Shown here: positions 1 to 8,746 of the stretch, in pieces
Numbering within the stretch: position 1 is the stretch's first letter
Layout: each line of letters starts with the position of its first letter
Assembly (NCBI RefSeq): GCF_025175675.1
Contig: NZ_JANIOA010000043.1
Span: forward strand, 1-35,354
Direction of reading: 5' to 3'
Length of the DNA stretch: 35,354 bases
Source: Sedimenticola hydrogenitrophicus
GTDB lineage: Bacteria > Pseudomonadota > Gammaproteobacteria > Chromatiales > Chromatiaceae
Translations under genes and position numbers: made by a program
Notes under the pieces: generated by a model
What the model saw: only the letters and a program-made list of their open reading frames with translations
The model's database searches: none
Told to the model about the DNA's origin: nothing

Positions 1-148
1 ATCCCTGAGATAACCCCCCATTTCATTAGCGGCTGTGGCATTATTCGCTTCTGCTGGCGGAATGCCTCTGTTAAAATTTTGTGTTTTCCAAGACAAAAAT
101 CCGATTATGAATTTAACGTCTATTCCCAGCACGGTTGCGCTGTCCTGA
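1..148. other. Upstream region of cvpA, no gene recognised
   Basis: An open frame runs from about 14 to a TGA at 146-148 that directly abuts the cvpA ATG. It contains an ATG at 62 but its product resembles nothing I know, and it does not look like the SPOR/DedD protein that often precedes cvpA in gammaproteobacteria. The stretch around 70-115 is AT-rich and could hold the cvpA-purF promoter, but I see no convincing -35/-10 pair. Confidence 0.4.
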
Positions 149-637
149 ATGGTCTGGATTGATTACGTCATTATCGGCATTATCGGCCTGTCGGCGGTGA
201 TCAGTCTGGTGCGCGGTTTCATGCGCGAAGCGCTGTCGCTGGCTGCCTGGGTGCTCGCCTTCTGGGTCGCCTGGACCTTTTTTCGTGAACTGGCCTTGCA
301 ACTGGACTGGTTCACGGTTCCCTCGGTCCGGCTGGGGGCCGCCTTTCTTATTCTCTTCATAGCGACCCTGATGCTGGGCGCGCTGGTAAATTTTCTGGTG
401 GGCCAGTTGGTCGACAAGACCGGATTGAGTGGGACGGACCGGCTCATTGGCATACTGTTTGGAGCAGCACGGGGAGCTATACTGGTAGCGATACTGGTAC
501 TTTTGGCAGGGTTAACCCCCTTTCCAAACGATCCTTGGTGGAAGGAGTCACAATTGATCGGATATTTCCAGGATCTTGCAGTTTGGTTGAAACAGCTGCT
601 GCCTGCGGATATCGGCGAAAAGTTTAAATTTATTTAA
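149..637 (+). CDS. cvpA: CvpA family inner-membrane protein
   Basis: This 162-residue protein matches the CvpA (colicin V production) family in length and in its opening, [20 protein letters not shown]. Four hydrophobic segments are visible, at roughly residues 5-22, 30-48, 64-86 and 103-122, so it is an integral inner-membrane protein. The G[12 protein letters not shown] stretch after the first segment is a family hallmark. CvpA was named for its role in colicin V export and has since been linked to envelope homeostasis; its molecular activity is unknown. It lies 31 bp upstream of purF in the same direction, the conserved cvpA-purF arrangement of gammaproteobacteria, which supports the call. 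No clear Shine-Dalgarno precedes the ATG, which follows a TGA immediately. Confidence 0.9.
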   Translation: MVWIDYVIIGIIGLSAVISLVRGFMREALSLAAWVLAFWVAWTFFRELALQLDWFTVPSVRLGAAFLILFIATLMLGALVNFLVGQLVDKTGLSGTDRLIGILFGAARGAILVAILVLLAGLTPFPNDPWWKESQLIGYFQDLAVWLKQLLPADIGEKFKFI

Positions 638-668
638 CGATCAGAAGACTCTCAAGGGTAGGCAGATC

Positions 669-2183
669 ATGTGCGGTATTGTCGGAATTTTTGGCTACGG
701 CCCGGTAAATCAGGCGATCTACGAGGCGCTGCTGGTGTTGCAGCATCGCGGGCAGGATGCGGCGGGAATCGTCACCATGGATGGACGGAAACTCCATCTG
801 CGCAAGGACAACGGTCTGGCGCGGGATGTGTTCAGGACCGAACACATGATCAACCTCAAGGGCAACATAGGGATCGGCCATGTGCGCTATCCCACCGCCG
901 GCAGCTCCTCCTCGGCCGAGGCGCAACCCTTCTATGTCAACTCTCCCTATGGCATCACCCTGGCGCACAACGGCAACCTGACCAATGCCGATGAACTGAA
1001 AGGGGATCTCTACCGGGAAGATCTGCGTCACATCAATACCTCTTCAGATTCCGAGGTGCTGCTGAATGTGTTTGCCCATGAACTGCACAGCCTGGGCAAA
1101 CTGCGTATCGACGAGAAGGATGTATTCAAGGCGGTTGCCGCGGTGCACCGGCGTTCGCGCGGTGGTTATGCCGCCGTCGCCATGATCATCGGCTACGGTA
1201 TGGTCGCCTTCCGTGATCCCCACGGCATACGTCCCATCATCTTCGGCAAGCGCGAGACCGACCAGGGCACCGAATACATGATTGCCTCGGAGAGCGTGGC
1301 GCTGGACTCCCAGGATTTCGAGCGGGTGCGCGACCTGGCCCCGGGCGAGGCGATCTTCATCGACCTGAACGGCAAGCTGCACAGCTGCGTCTGTGCCGCC
1401 CATACCGAGCACACCCCGTGCATTTTCGAATTTGTCTACTTCGCCCGCCCCGACTCCATTATCGACAACATCTTCGTTCACAAGGCGCGCTCGCGCATGG
1501 GCACCAAGCTGGCCGGCAAGATCAAGCGGGTCTGGCCCGATCACGATATCGACGTGGTGATCCCGATACCGGATACCAGCCGCACCGCGGCGCTGGCCCT
1601 GGCCACCGCGCTGGGGGTGGAGTATGCCGAGGGCTTTATCAAGAATCGCTATATCGGCCGCACCTTCATCATGCCGGGGCAGCAGGTGCGCAGGAAATCG
1701 GTCAAGCAGAAACTCAACGCCATCGATTCCGAGTTCAAGGGCAAGCGGGTGCTGCTGGTGGATGACTCCATCGTGCGCGGCACCACTTCGCAGCAGATCG
1801 TGCAATTGGCCCGCGAGGCCGGTGCTGCCAAGGTCTACTTCGCCTCCGCCGCGCCGCCGGTGAAACACCCCAATGTCTACGGCATCGACATGCCCTCGGC
1901 CCACGAACTGGTGGCCTTCAACCGCAGCGTGGAGGAGGTGCAGGAGATCATCGGCGCCGACCGGCTGATCTTCCAGGATATCGAGGATCTCATCTCCGCC
2001 GTCAAGAAAGAGGACAAGTCCGTGGTCAAGCGGTTCGACACGGCGGTATTTGACGGCCAGTACGTCACCGGCGATGTCAGTCCCCAGTACCTGGAACAGC
2101 TGGAGCTGATCCGCAGCGACTCGGCCAAACAGGGTGAGAACTCGTCGGCCGATGTGGTGATCGGGTTGCACAACAACCAGTAA
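669..2183 (+). CDS. purF: Amidophosphoribosyltransferase (PurF)
   Basis: The 504-residue product is the first enzyme of de novo purine synthesis. It transfers ammonia from glutamine to PRPP to give 5-phosphoribosylamine, in the cytoplasm. The N-terminal nucleophile hydrolase domain starts MCGIVGIFG, so Cys2 would become the catalytic N-terminal cysteine after Met removal. The early motifs [10 protein letters not shown] and GHVRYPTAG are typical. The type I phosphoribosyltransferase domain has the PRPP loop [13 protein letters not shown] near residue 361. Length agrees with E. coli PurF (about 505 residues). An AAGGG at 654-658 can serve as ribosome binding site. The protein lacks the extra cysteines of the clostridial/Bacillus type Fe-S enzyme and reads as the proteobacterial form. 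Downstream lies a non-coding repeat, so this closes the operon. Confidence 0.98.
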   Translation: MCGIVGIFGYGPVNQAIYEALLVLQHRGQDAAGIVTMDGRKLHLRKDNGLARDVFRTEHMINLKGNIGIGHVRYPTAGSSSSAEAQPFYVNSPYGITLAHNGNLTNADELKGDLYREDLRHINTSSDSEVLLNVFAHELHSLGKLRIDEKDVFKAVAAVHRRSRGGYAAVAMIIGYGMVAFRDPHGIRPIIFGKRETDQGTEYMIASESVALDSQDFERVRDLAPGEAIFIDLNGKLHSCVCAAHTEHTPCIFEFVYFARPDSIIDNIFVHKARSRMGTKLAGKIKRVWPDHDIDVVIPIPDTSRTAALALATALGVEYAEGFIKNRYIGRTFIMPGQQVRRKSVKQKLNAIDSEFKGKRVLLVDDSIVRGTTSQQIVQLAREAGAAKVYFASAAPPVKHPNVYGIDMPSAHELVAFNRSVEEVQEIIGADRLIFQDIEDLISAVKKEDKSVVKRFDTAVFDGQYVTGDVSPQYLEQLELIRSDSAKQGENSSADVVIGLHNNQ

Positions 2184-2215
2184 CACCTTTACGGACGCGG
2201 CGGGCGGAATAGCGA

Positions 2216-2528
2216 GTAGGTTGGGGTGACCAGATCGGCCCCTCGTAATCGACAGCCACACCCAATGCCAAAATCGACCACAGATTGGTGATGACCGGAA
2301 CGAACCCCAACAAACGGCGGTTTTGTCTACCGCTCAGGGCTCGCGCAAGAATAATTTCGTAGTGCCGAGGTGTCACTGGACCATGCCGGCAAGGCACGCT
2401 TTGCAGGCAATGGTTGTTCCCTTGCCAAAAAGCGTAACGCTGGCGGCGGGGTCCAGTGGCGACCGAATACCGGAACTTATTTTTGCGCGAGCCCTCATGT
2501 TGGGGTTCGCAAGCTCACCCCAACCTAC
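2216..2528. repeat. 313-bp inverted-repeat element (GTAGGTTGGGGTGA family)
   Basis: The gap between purF and the convergent thioesterase is filled by an element bounded by perfect 14-bp inverted repeats, GTAGGTTGGGGTGA at 2216-2229 and TCACCCCAACCTAC at 2515-2528. The right end is itself a hairpin, with GTTGGGGT at 2500-2507 facing ACCCCAAC. An internal GAACCCCAAC near 2300 echoes the same motif. A diverged piece of the same motif recurs at 32394-32421. It carries no transposase. I take it as a non-autonomous repeat of a type seen in many proteobacterial genomes. Confidence 0.75.
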
Positions 2529-2558
2529 GGACCTACGGTTTTTGCCGGAGTGTCAACT

Positions 2559-3008
2559 TCACCCCATCATGAAATGGGCATGGGCGGCGGCCACCGGTCG
2601 CTGCGGGTTGTCCTGCCATGCCTCCACCCGCACGTTGGAGACGCTGCGGCCTTGCTTGATCAGGTAACCCCGGGCAAAGGTATCCCGGTTGCCGATGCAG
2701 GGGCGCAGGTAATCCACCGAGATGTTGATGATCCTGGGGAAGCGGGCGATGTCGCACTCATGGATGATGTGCATCACCCCGGCGTGCTCCAGCATGGCCC
2801 CGACCACGCCGCCGTGGACCGCCGGGATGGTGGTGTTGCCGATATTGCTTGGCTTGCCGCGCAGGATGGTGAGCAGGCCCCCTTCATCCGAGACCAGTTC
2901 CAGACCGACGAAGGCGCTGTAGGGGATCAGCGCGCTGATGGCGGCGAACTCGCCGGCCGCTTTCAGGTGCATGATTTTTTCAAATAGCGAAGTATCACTG
3001 CTGTGCAT
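2559..3008 (-). CDS. PaaI-family hotdog thioesterase (first of two)
   Basis: This 149-residue protein fits the PaaI/YbgC-like hotdog thioesterase family, which hydrolyses acyl-CoA thioesters. The helix motif VHGGVVGAMLEHAG is the HGG signature. Glu stands where the neighbouring paralogue has Asp (LMDSAGG); both are acceptable as the general base in this superfamily. The following strands IINISVDYLRP and NVRVEAWQ fit the hotdog fold. Its start overlaps the end of the second thioesterase gene by 14 bp, so the two are translated from one mRNA with the FAH-family gene upstream. Such tandem thioesterases usually work as one hetero-pair or have diverged substrates. The substrate cannot be read from sequence. 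Confidence 0.88.
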   Translation of the reverse strand: MHSSDTSLFEKIMHLKAAGEFAAISALIPYSAFVGLELVSDEGGLLTILRGKPSNIGNTTIPAVHGGVVGAMLEHAGVMHIIHECDIARFPRIINISVDYLRPCIGNRDTFARGYLIKQGRSVSNVRVEAWQDNPQRPVAAAHAHFMMG

Positions 3009-3456
3009 CGGGTGCGAATCCTACCGAGCCAACCATGAAGCTGGCGACAAAATGGGCGATCGGGTCATCCGTGGAGTCCTGATAGGCGTGTCCCTTCACA
3101 AACACCACATGCCGGGTCTGGCGGTAGCACTCGGCGTGGCCGCGAATGGCCTTTCCCGGCTCCGCCTGTTTCAGGTAATCGATGCGCAGGTCCAGGGTGG
3201 CGACCGAGGCGCCGGCGGGGACCACGGAAAAGGCGGCGGCCCCGCCGGCGCTGTCCATCAGGGTGGTGATGACGCCGCCATGGATTACGCCGGTTTCCAG
3301 GTTGCCCACCAGGTGGGGGGCATATTGCACCTCGAACAAGCAGGAGCCCCGGTGCATTTCGATCGCCCTCAGGCCCAGCGCCTCGACATGCGGCAGCCGC
3401 TCCAGGATCGTGCGGATGGTGTCCAGCGGATAGCGTGTTGTTTCGTCGGCGGACAT
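2995..3456 (-). CDS. PaaI-family hotdog thioesterase (second of two)
   Basis: The product (153 residues from the chosen start) is another PaaI-like hotdog thioesterase with IHGGVITTLMDSAGG as the catalytic helix and ATLDLRIDYLKQA as the following strand. I chose the ATG at 3456 because GGGAGGAA lies 10 nt upstream (3474-3467 on the minus strand). A further in-frame ATG at 3498 would add 14 residues and overlap the FAH-family stop codon; it has no comparable ribosome binding site. The gene follows the FAH-family gene closely and overlaps the first thioesterase, so the three form an operon. This suggests a role in trimming acyl-CoA or carboxylic side products, but that is inference. Confidence 0.88.
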   Translation of the reverse strand: MSADETTRYPLDTIRTILERLPHVEALGLRAIEMHRGSCLFEVQYAPHLVGNLETGVIHGGVITTLMDSAGGAAAFSVVPAGASVATLDLRIDYLKQAEPGKAIRGHAECYRQTRHVVFVKGHAYQDSTDDPIAHFVASFMVGSVGFAPDAQQ

Positions 3457-3482
3457 GTCCCGTGGGTTCCTCCCGTGGTTTC

Positions 3483-4094
3483 CTATAGCGCGGTCCATGC
3501 CCGCGAGACCAGCGTCTTGTCGCCGGAGAGGATGGTGCCGATGAACCGGTCCCCCCGGTTGAAGGCACCGACCCCCTTGGGGGTGCCGGTGAGGATGATA
3601 TCGCCGTCCTCCAGGGTGAAGGTGTGGGCGATCTCCTCGAGCAGAAAATCCGGCTTGAAGATCATCAGCTCATAACCGCCCTGCTGGGCCAGGCTGTCGT
3701 TGATGCGCAGTTCCAGCCGCAGTGACTCAACCGGGTCCGCCAGCCGGACAAAATCACTGAACACGGCGGCCCGGTCGAACGCCTTGGCCCGCTCCCAGGG
3801 CAGTCCCTTGGCTTTCAGCTCGTTCTGGATCTCCCGGTTGGTGAGGTCGAGGCCGAAGCCGACCCCGGCAATGGCGTCCTCCATGATCAGCAGGGCGATC
3901 TCACCCTCGTAATGGAGGGGCTGCGCCGTGCCGGCATACAGTTCGTTGCTGATAGCGGAGTTGGGCTTGATGAAGATGACCGGCGAGGCGGGGACTTCGT
4001 TGTTCAGCTCTTTCGCGTGATCGACATAGTTTCTGCCGATACAGACCACCTTGGACGGGGTGATCGGCCGCTGCTCAAAAAGGATGGATTGCAT
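3483..4094 (-). CDS. Fumarylacetoacetate hydrolase (FAH) family protein, FAHD1/YcgM-like
   Basis: At 203 residues it matches the short FAH-domain enzymes (YcgM, FAHD1), which act as acylpyruvases or oxaloacetate decarboxylases/tautomerases rather than as true fumarylacetoacetases. The N-terminal motif VVCIGRNYVDHAKELN is diagnostic. The divalent-metal site is visible as the HYEGEIALLI acidic pair and the Asp of GLDLTNREIQ. KAFDRAA and GTPKGVG are the remaining conserved loops. It is probably cytoplasmic. It is the first gene of the minus-strand operon with the two thioesterases, which would fit a small housekeeping set for breakdown of keto acids or acyl derivatives. The exact substrate is unknown. 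Confidence 0.9.
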   Translation of the reverse strand: MQSILFEQRPITPSKVVCIGRNYVDHAKELNNEVPASPVIFIKPNSAISNELYAGTAQPLHYEGEIALLIMEDAIAGVGFGLDLTNREIQNELKAKGLPWERAKAFDRAAVFSDFVRLADPVESLRLELRINDSLAQQGGYELMIFKPDFLLEEIAHTFTLEDGDIILTGTPKGVGAFNRGDRFIGTILSGDKTLVSRAWTAL

Positions 4095-4174
4095 CGTGGT
4101 TCCAGTCGGTAGGGGATTACGGTTAAAAAAATGCTGCCGATCGATGTTGTACGAGGCACCGCGACTGGGTTCAC

Positions 4175-4546
4175 CTAGTCGAACAGCAGGGCACCGATCA
4201 CTCTTCGGCCTTCCGAGGTCAGAATGTTGTAGGTGCGGCAGGCCGCCGGCGTGGTCATGATCTCGATGCCGATGCCGGCCTCGATCAGCGCGCGATAGAG
4301 GCGCGGGTCCGGGAAGCGCTGCTGCTGGCCGGTCCCCAGCACCACCAGGTCGGGGCGTAGCTCCAGGAGGGCGGCAAAGTCGGCCTCGTCCAACGCCTGA
4401 AAGGAGTCCGGGCGCCAGTCCGGGATGATGCGGTCGGGCATGATCACCAGGCTGCTGGAAAAGGTGACGCCACGTACCACCACACTCTCATCCGTGTAGG
4501 CGTGAATGGTATTGCCGTTTGACTGGTCTGCGACAGAGAATTTCAT
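4175..4546 (-). CDS. Mth938-like domain protein (DUF498/NDUFAF3 family)
   Basis: The protein is 123 residues from the chosen ATG at 4546, which begins MKFSVADQSNGNTIHAYTDE. An upstream start at 4627 would add 27 residues of low-complexity sequence that the family does not have. The strand-rich fold, the PDLVVLGTGQQQRFP loop and the GIGIEIMTTPAACRTYNIL stretch are typical of the Mth938/NDUFAF3 family. In mitochondria a member (NDUFAF3) helps assemble respiratory complex I. The bacterial function is not established. It is separated from the FAH operon by 80 bp and could be transcribed with it. Confidence 0.88.
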   Translation of the reverse strand: MKFSVADQSNGNTIHAYTDESVVVRGVTFSSSLVIMPDRIIPDWRPDSFQALDEADFAALLELRPDLVVLGTGQQQRFPDPRLYRALIEAGIGIEIMTTPAACRTYNILTSEGRRVIGALLFD

Positions 4547-4678
4547 GCGGGCAAAGATAGCAGTCCGCCGCACTCCCTGCAAAGAGAATCCCGATCGCCC
4601 GTCCGACCCCTTCCGCTCGTAACCCACCCTGGAAGCCGGGGCGGGATCACATGCGCCGACTGATACCGGGTTTTTACA

Positions 4679-4708
4679 TTGACATGGCTGTAACCGCTCG
4701 GTTACGTT
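4679..4708 (+). promoter_or_regulatory. Probable sigma70 promoter of alaC with internal palindrome
   Basis: A perfect -35 box TTGACA lies at 4679-4684, followed after 18 bp by TACGTT at 4703-4708, a weak -10. Between the two, and overlapping the -10 by a few bases, is the palindrome GTAACCgctcGGTTAC (4690-4705), well placed to be an operator. Which protein would bind it is unknown. Confidence 0.45.
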
Positions 4709-4755
4709 AAACCCTTTTTTCCAGCCACTGAATCAGTGCAGTCAAGAGGTCCCCA

Positions 4756-5964
4756 GTGTCAACGCCCGAGATGGAAGAGTTCCCTAGAATCAAGCGCCTG
4801 CCGCCCTATGTTTTCAATATCGTCAATGATTTGAAAGCCGCGGCGCGAGCGCGGGGCGAGGACATTATCGACTTCGGCATGGGCAATCCCGATCAGCCCA
4901 CTCCCCAGCATATCGTGGATAAACTGGTGGAGGCGGCCCAGCGCAAGGATACCCATCGCTACTCCATGTCGCGGGGTATCCCCCGGCTGCGTCGCGCCAT
5001 CACCAAATGGTACAAGGAGCGCTACGATGTGGAGCTGGATCCGGAGACCCAGGCCATCGTCACCATCGGCTCGAAAGAGGGCCTGGCGCATCTGTCGCTG
5101 GCCTGTCTGGGGCCGGGCGATTCGGTGTTGGTGCCCAACCCCGCCTATCCGATCCATCCCTACGGCTTTGTGATCGCCGGGGCGGATATCCGCCACGTGC
5201 CGCTGGTGCCGGAAGTGGATTTCTTCGACAAGCTGGAGGAGGCGATCGTCGACTCCTGGCCCAAGCCGAAGATGCTAGTACTCAATTTCCCGGGCAACCC
5301 CACCGGCCAGTGCGTCGAGCTGGACTTCTTCGAGAAGGTGATCGAGATCGCCCGCCAGAACAACATCTGGGTGGTGCATGACTTGGCCTATGCCGATATC
5401 GCCTTTGACGGCTACGTGGCCCCCTCGATCCTGCAGGTGAAGGGCGCGGAGGATATTGCCGTGGAGTTCTTCTCCCTGTCCAAGAGTTACAACATGCCCG
5501 GCTGGCGGGTTGGCTTCATGTGCGGCAACCAGGTGCTGGTGGCGGCCCTGGCGCGCATGAAGTCCTATCTGGATTACGGCATGTTCACGCCGATCCAGGT
5601 GGCGGCCATCCAGGCCCTGGAAGGGCCACAGGAGTGTGTGCGCGAGATCCGCGACATGTATCAGCGCCGTCGCGACGTGCTGTGCGACGGCCTGAACGTG
5701 GCCGGCTGGCCGGTGGAACGACCCAAGGCGACCATGTTCGTCTGGGCCAAAATACCCGATCAGTACCTGGCCATGGGTTCGCTGGAGTTTTCCAAGAAGC
5801 TGCTGAAGGATGCCAAGGTGGCGGTGGCCCCGGGTATCGGTTTCGGTCAGCATGGGGATGACTATGTGCGCTTCGGCCTGATCGAGAACGAGCACCGCAC
5901 CCGGCAGGCGATCCGCGGCATCCGCGAGATGATCCGCAAGGATGCCAAACTGACGGTAGAATAG
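4756..5964 (+). CDS. alaC: Alanine transaminase AlaC (class I/II aminotransferase)
   Basis: The 402-residue product is a fold-type I PLP aminotransferase of the AlaC/YfdZ group, which makes alanine from pyruvate with glutamate as donor. PLP-binding features are [14 protein letters not shown] near the N-terminus, the NFPGNPTGQ substrate loop, [12 protein letters not shown] and the Schiff-base lysine Lys243 in [23 protein letters not shown] carries the conserved carboxylate-binding Arg. The start is a GTG at 4756 preceded by AAGAGGT about 6 nt upstream; the next in-frame ATG (4771) would remove the first five residues. It is followed 62 bp later by hom in the same direction. The alaC-hom pairing is common in gammaproteobacteria and links alanine and aspartate-family amino acid synthesis. 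Confidence 0.94.
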   Translation: MSTPEMEEFPRIKRLPPYVFNIVNDLKAAARARGEDIIDFGMGNPDQPTPQHIVDKLVEAAQRKDTHRYSMSRGIPRLRRAITKWYKERYDVELDPETQAIVTIGSKEGLAHLSLACLGPGDSVLVPNPAYPIHPYGFVIAGADIRHVPLVPEVDFFDKLEEAIVDSWPKPKMLVLNFPGNPTGQCVELDFFEKVIEIARQNNIWVVHDLAYADIAFDGYVAPSILQVKGAEDIAVEFFSLSKSYNMPGWRVGFMCGNQVLVAALARMKSYLDYGMFTPIQVAAIQALEGPQECVREIRDMYQRRRDVLCDGLNVAGWPVERPKATMFVWAKIPDQYLAMGSLEFSKKLLKDAKVAVAPGIGFGQHGDDYVRFGLIENEHRTRQAIRGIREMIRKDAKLTVE

Positions 5965-6026
5965 ACATTTTTCGGGTAGTGGTGCCCTGAACAACCAGAA
6001 GTAAACAGAATAACGGGAGAGCGAGT

Positions 6027-7340
6027 TTGGAAGCGGTCAAGGTAGGATTATTGGGTCTGGGTACGGTCGGTGGCGGCACGGTCAATGTGCTGACCCGTAA
6101 CGCGGCGGAGATTGCCCGTCGCGCAGGCCGGGGTATCCGCATCACCCAGGCGGCGGCGCGGGAATACAACGCCGAGGCGATCAGCGGCCTGGAACAGATC
6201 GAGGTAACCGATGATGCCTTCGCGGTGGTCAATAATCCCGAGATCGAGATCGTCATCGAACTGATCGGCGGCTACTCCCCGGCCCGGGAACTGGTGCTGC
6301 AGGCGATCGAAAACGGCAAGCACGTGGTCACCGCCAACAAGGCGCTGATCGCCATGCACGGCAACGAGATCTTCGCCGCCGCCCAGGCCAAGGGGGTCAC
6401 CGTGGCCTTCGAGGCGGCCGTGGCCGGCGGCATCCCCATTATCAAGGCGATCCGCGAGGGGCTGGCGGCCAACCAGATCGAATGGCTGGCGGGCATCATC
6501 AACGGCACCGGCAACTTCATCCTCAGCGAGATGCGCGACAAGGGCCGGGACTTTGAGGATGTGCTGGCCGAGGCCCAGGCACTCGGCTATGCCGAGGCCG
6601 ATCCCACCTTCGACGTGGAGGGGATCGATGCCGCTCACAAGCTGACCATCCTCAGCTCCATCGCCTTCGGCATCCCGCTGCAGTTCGACAAGACCTACAC
6701 CGAGGGGATCACCCGCATCGAGCGCCAGGATGTGGCCTTCGCGGAGGAACTGGGTTACCGGATCAAGCACCTGGGCATCGCCCGCAAGACAGTACAGGGC
6801 ATCGAGATGCGCGTGCACCCCACGCTGATCCCCGAGCGGCGGCTGATTGCCAATGTGGACGGGGTGATGAACGCGGTGCTGGTCAAGGGTGACGCCGTGG
6901 GTCCGACGCTCTACTACGGCGCCGGCGCCGGCGCCGAACCGACCGCCTCCGCGGTGGTGGCGGATGTAGTGGATGTGGTGCGCGCCCTGACCACCGATCC
7001 GGAGAACCGGGTGCCGCATCTGGCGTTCCAGCCCAACAAGCTCTCCGATCTGCCGATCCTCGGCATGGCGGATGTGGAAACCTCTTATTACCTGCGCATG
7101 CAGGTGGCGGATAAACTGGGCGTGATGGCCGAGATCACCCGCATCCTGGCGGATTGCGGTATCAGCATCGAGGCGATCAAGCAGAAAGAGCCGGCGGAAG
7201 GGGACCCCCAGGTCTCCCTCATCATGCTCACCCACGAAGTGCTGGAGCGGAAGATGAACGAGGCGATCGCCCGGATCGAGGCGTTGCCCTCGGTGACCGG
7301 TCCGGTCATGCGCATCCGCATGGAGACGCTGGAAGGCTGA
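6027..7340 (+). CDS. hom: Homoserine dehydrogenase
   Basis: This 437-residue NAD(P)-dependent enzyme reduces aspartate semialdehyde to homoserine on the route to threonine and methionine. The Rossmann motif GLGLGTVGGGTVNVL-like run is at residues 5-17, the catalytic core includes AGIINGTGNFILSEM and LGYAEADPTFDVEGIDAAHK, and a C-terminal ACT domain (from about 350) makes it a candidate for threonine feedback. The start is TTG at 6027 with GGGAGAG about 5 nt upstream. The protein is the monofunctional form without an aspartokinase domain. In many relatives thrC follows directly; here it is replaced by non-coding repeat sequence, so the rest of the pathway must be encoded elsewhere. Confidence 0.97.
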   Translation: MEAVKVGLLGLGTVGGGTVNVLTRNAAEIARRAGRGIRITQAAAREYNAEAISGLEQIEVTDDAFAVVNNPEIEIVIELIGGYSPARELVLQAIENGKHVVTANKALIAMHGNEIFAAAQAKGVTVAFEAAVAGGIPIIKAIREGLAANQIEWLAGIINGTGNFILSEMRDKGRDFEDVLAEAQALGYAEADPTFDVEGIDAAHKLTILSSIAFGIPLQFDKTYTEGITRIERQDVAFAEELGYRIKHLGIARKTVQGIEMRVHPTLIPERRLIANVDGVMNAVLVKGDAVGPTLYYGAGAGAEPTASAVVADVVDVVRALTTDPENRVPHLAFQPNKLSDLPILGMADVETSYYLRMQVADKLGVMAEITRILADCGISIEAIKQKEPAEGDPQVSLIMLTHEVLERKMNEAIARIEALPSVTGPVMRIRMETLEG

Positions 7341-7383
7341 TATTGCGCCGCGCACGGCGCCCCCGCCATGAATCTCCGAGGTA

Positions 7384-7406
7384 GTCCCCCGGCTCAGCCG
7401 GGGGAC
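7384..7406 (+). terminator. Strong GC hairpin after hom
   Basis: GTCCCCCGGC and GCCGGGGGAC form a perfect 10-bp stem around a TCA loop, 44 bp past the hom stop codon. No T-tract follows, so it may act as a transcript-stabilising or Rho-assisted end rather than a classical intrinsic terminator. Confidence 0.5.
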
Positions 7407-7463
7407 GCATCCGGTTTAACCTATGCATGGGTCGAGCGCCTCTGGCTGACAGATGGCAATGGA

Positions 7464-7534
7464 CTCTCGCCAAGCACGCCAAGGAAAACCCATTCCTTGC
7501 TTCAATTTTTGCGCTCTTGGCGTCTTGGCGAGAG
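7464..7534. repeat. Inverted-repeat element, CTCTCGCCAAG family
   Basis: Arms CTCTCGCCAAGCACGCCAAG (7464-7483) and CTTGGCGTCTTGGCGAGAG (7516-7534) pair over about 19 bp with one bulged base. An inner AAGGAA/TTCCTT pair continues the hairpin. A single-armed relative, CTCTCGCAAAGATGCCAAG, occurs at 16929-16947. The rest of the 314-bp gap between hom and the next gene shows nothing recognisable. Confidence 0.7.
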
Positions 7535-7654
7535 TAATGTTTGCTGCTGGGGGTGAACTTCGCCCGGGTCGGACCGCCAGGACGGTTACAACGCCGGGTG
7601 GATGCGCTACGCTTAGTTACTCCACGCCACTGACAGTTCCATCCTCGCAACATT

Positions 7655-8698
7655 ATGACGCCTATACGAAACCTACATCTGCTGGTTCCTGGTCTGCTGG
7701 GTCCGATGCCGGCCCTGGCGCACACTAACGAGCCGCTCCGCCTCGACCTGCTGGAGCGGCTGCTCGCCCGTGGCCGGCAACTGGAACACCCCGGCCGGGA
7801 TCTGGAGTCGGTGTTGCTGGGGCTGTTTGGCATAACCGCCGAGGAAGGGGGTAACCTGCCCACCGCCGCCATCCGCCGAATCGGCGATGGGGCCCCTGCG
7901 AATGACCGCTACTGGCTGCAGCTGACGCCGGTCTATCTGCGGCCGGATCAGGACCGTTTGCTGCTGTTCGATACCGAGGATCTTGAACTGACGCTTGAAG
8001 AGGCGCAGGAACTGGCCGACCTGTTCAACAGCCATTTCGCCGAGGAGGGATGGCAGGTGGAGGTGCGCCATCCCCATCGTTGGTATCTCTCACTCAACTC
8101 ATCTCCCCACCTCAGGACCCGCGAACTGGCCGAGGTGTTTGGCCGTAATATGGACCTGTTTCTGCCCGAAGGGGAGGAGGGGATACGCTGGCACGGGGTG
8201 CTGAACGAGATCCAGATGCTGTTCTACACGGCGGATCTCAATGCCCGGCGGGATCAGGCTGGCAAGGGACCGGTTAGCGGACTCTGGCTCTCCGGTGGGG
8301 GCAGGCTGGCGCAGATATCAGCGACCGGGCTGGCGGGCCTGTACGGTGACTCGTCCCTGTTGCGGGGGTTGGCGCGGGTGACGGAGACACCGCTTGAGCG
8401 GACTCCCGCCCGGGCCGATGCGCTGCTCGATGAGCCGGGGGAAGAACTGCTGGTCTGCTACGATCGGCTGCAACGCCCGGTGCTCTGTGCCGATCCCTAC
8501 GCCTGGCGGGAGCAGGTCGGGCAGTTTGAGGCCTGGCTTGAACCGCTGGTCGATGCCGTCCGGGCGAAGCGGCTCGATTCCATCCGGCTCTATACCTGCA
8601 ACGGGCATAGCTACCATTTGGACAGAGGCGCGCTGCGCCGGTTTTGGAAGCGGCCACGGCCCATCGCCGCCTGGCTGGATCGCAATCAGATTCCCTGA
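7655..8698 (+). CDS. RpfE-like protein, distantly related to cofactor-independent phosphoglycerate mutase
   Basis: The 347-residue protein resembles the 'regulatory protein RpfE' family found in beta- and gammaproteobacteria, often next to recJ. The recognisable pieces are the N-terminal HLLVPGLLGPMP, the middle motif HGVLNEIQMLFY, and GLWLSGGGRLAQ, which is the family's phosphomutase-like signature. The stretch LDSIRLYTCNGHSYHLDRGALRRFWKR closes the protein. No signal peptide or membrane segment is evident apart from a weakly hydrophobic start. Its biochemical role is not established; RpfE was named from the Xanthomonas rpf cluster. Here the downstream neighbour is a DUF1499 gene, not recJ. 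The family call rests on memory of the motifs, so moderate confidence. Confidence 0.7.
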   Translation: MTPIRNLHLLVPGLLGPMPALAHTNEPLRLDLLERLLARGRQLEHPGRDLESVLLGLFGITAEEGGNLPTAAIRRIGDGAPANDRYWLQLTPVYLRPDQDRLLLFDTEDLELTLEEAQELADLFNSHFAEEGWQVEVRHPHRWYLSLNSSPHLRTRELAEVFGRNMDLFLPEGEEGIRWHGVLNEIQMLFYTADLNARRDQAGKGPVSGLWLSGGGRLAQISATGLAGLYGDSSLLRGLARVTETPLERTPARADALLDEPGEELLVCYDRLQRPVLCADPYAWREQVGQFEAWLEPLVDAVRAKRLDSIRLYTCNGHSYHLDRGALRRFWKRPRPIAAWLDRNQIP

Positions 8699-8746
8699 GA
8701 CAAACATCCCGGAAGACACCCCCGTCACACAACAGGCAGTGGCCCT

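Noticed and set aside
1044-2261. Long minus-strand open frame opposite purF (405 residues)
   Set aside because: It mirrors a strongly supported gene, is rich in His/Gly/Asp typical of antisense of GC-rich coding DNA, and has no recognisable domain.
2370-2987. Plus-strand open frame of 205 residues covering the repeat and the first thioesterase
   Set aside because: Starts inside a non-coding repeat and continues as antisense of the thioesterase gene.
6048-7355. Long minus-strand open frame opposite hom (435 residues)
   Set aside because: Antisense shadow with no domain; hom is unambiguous on the plus strand.
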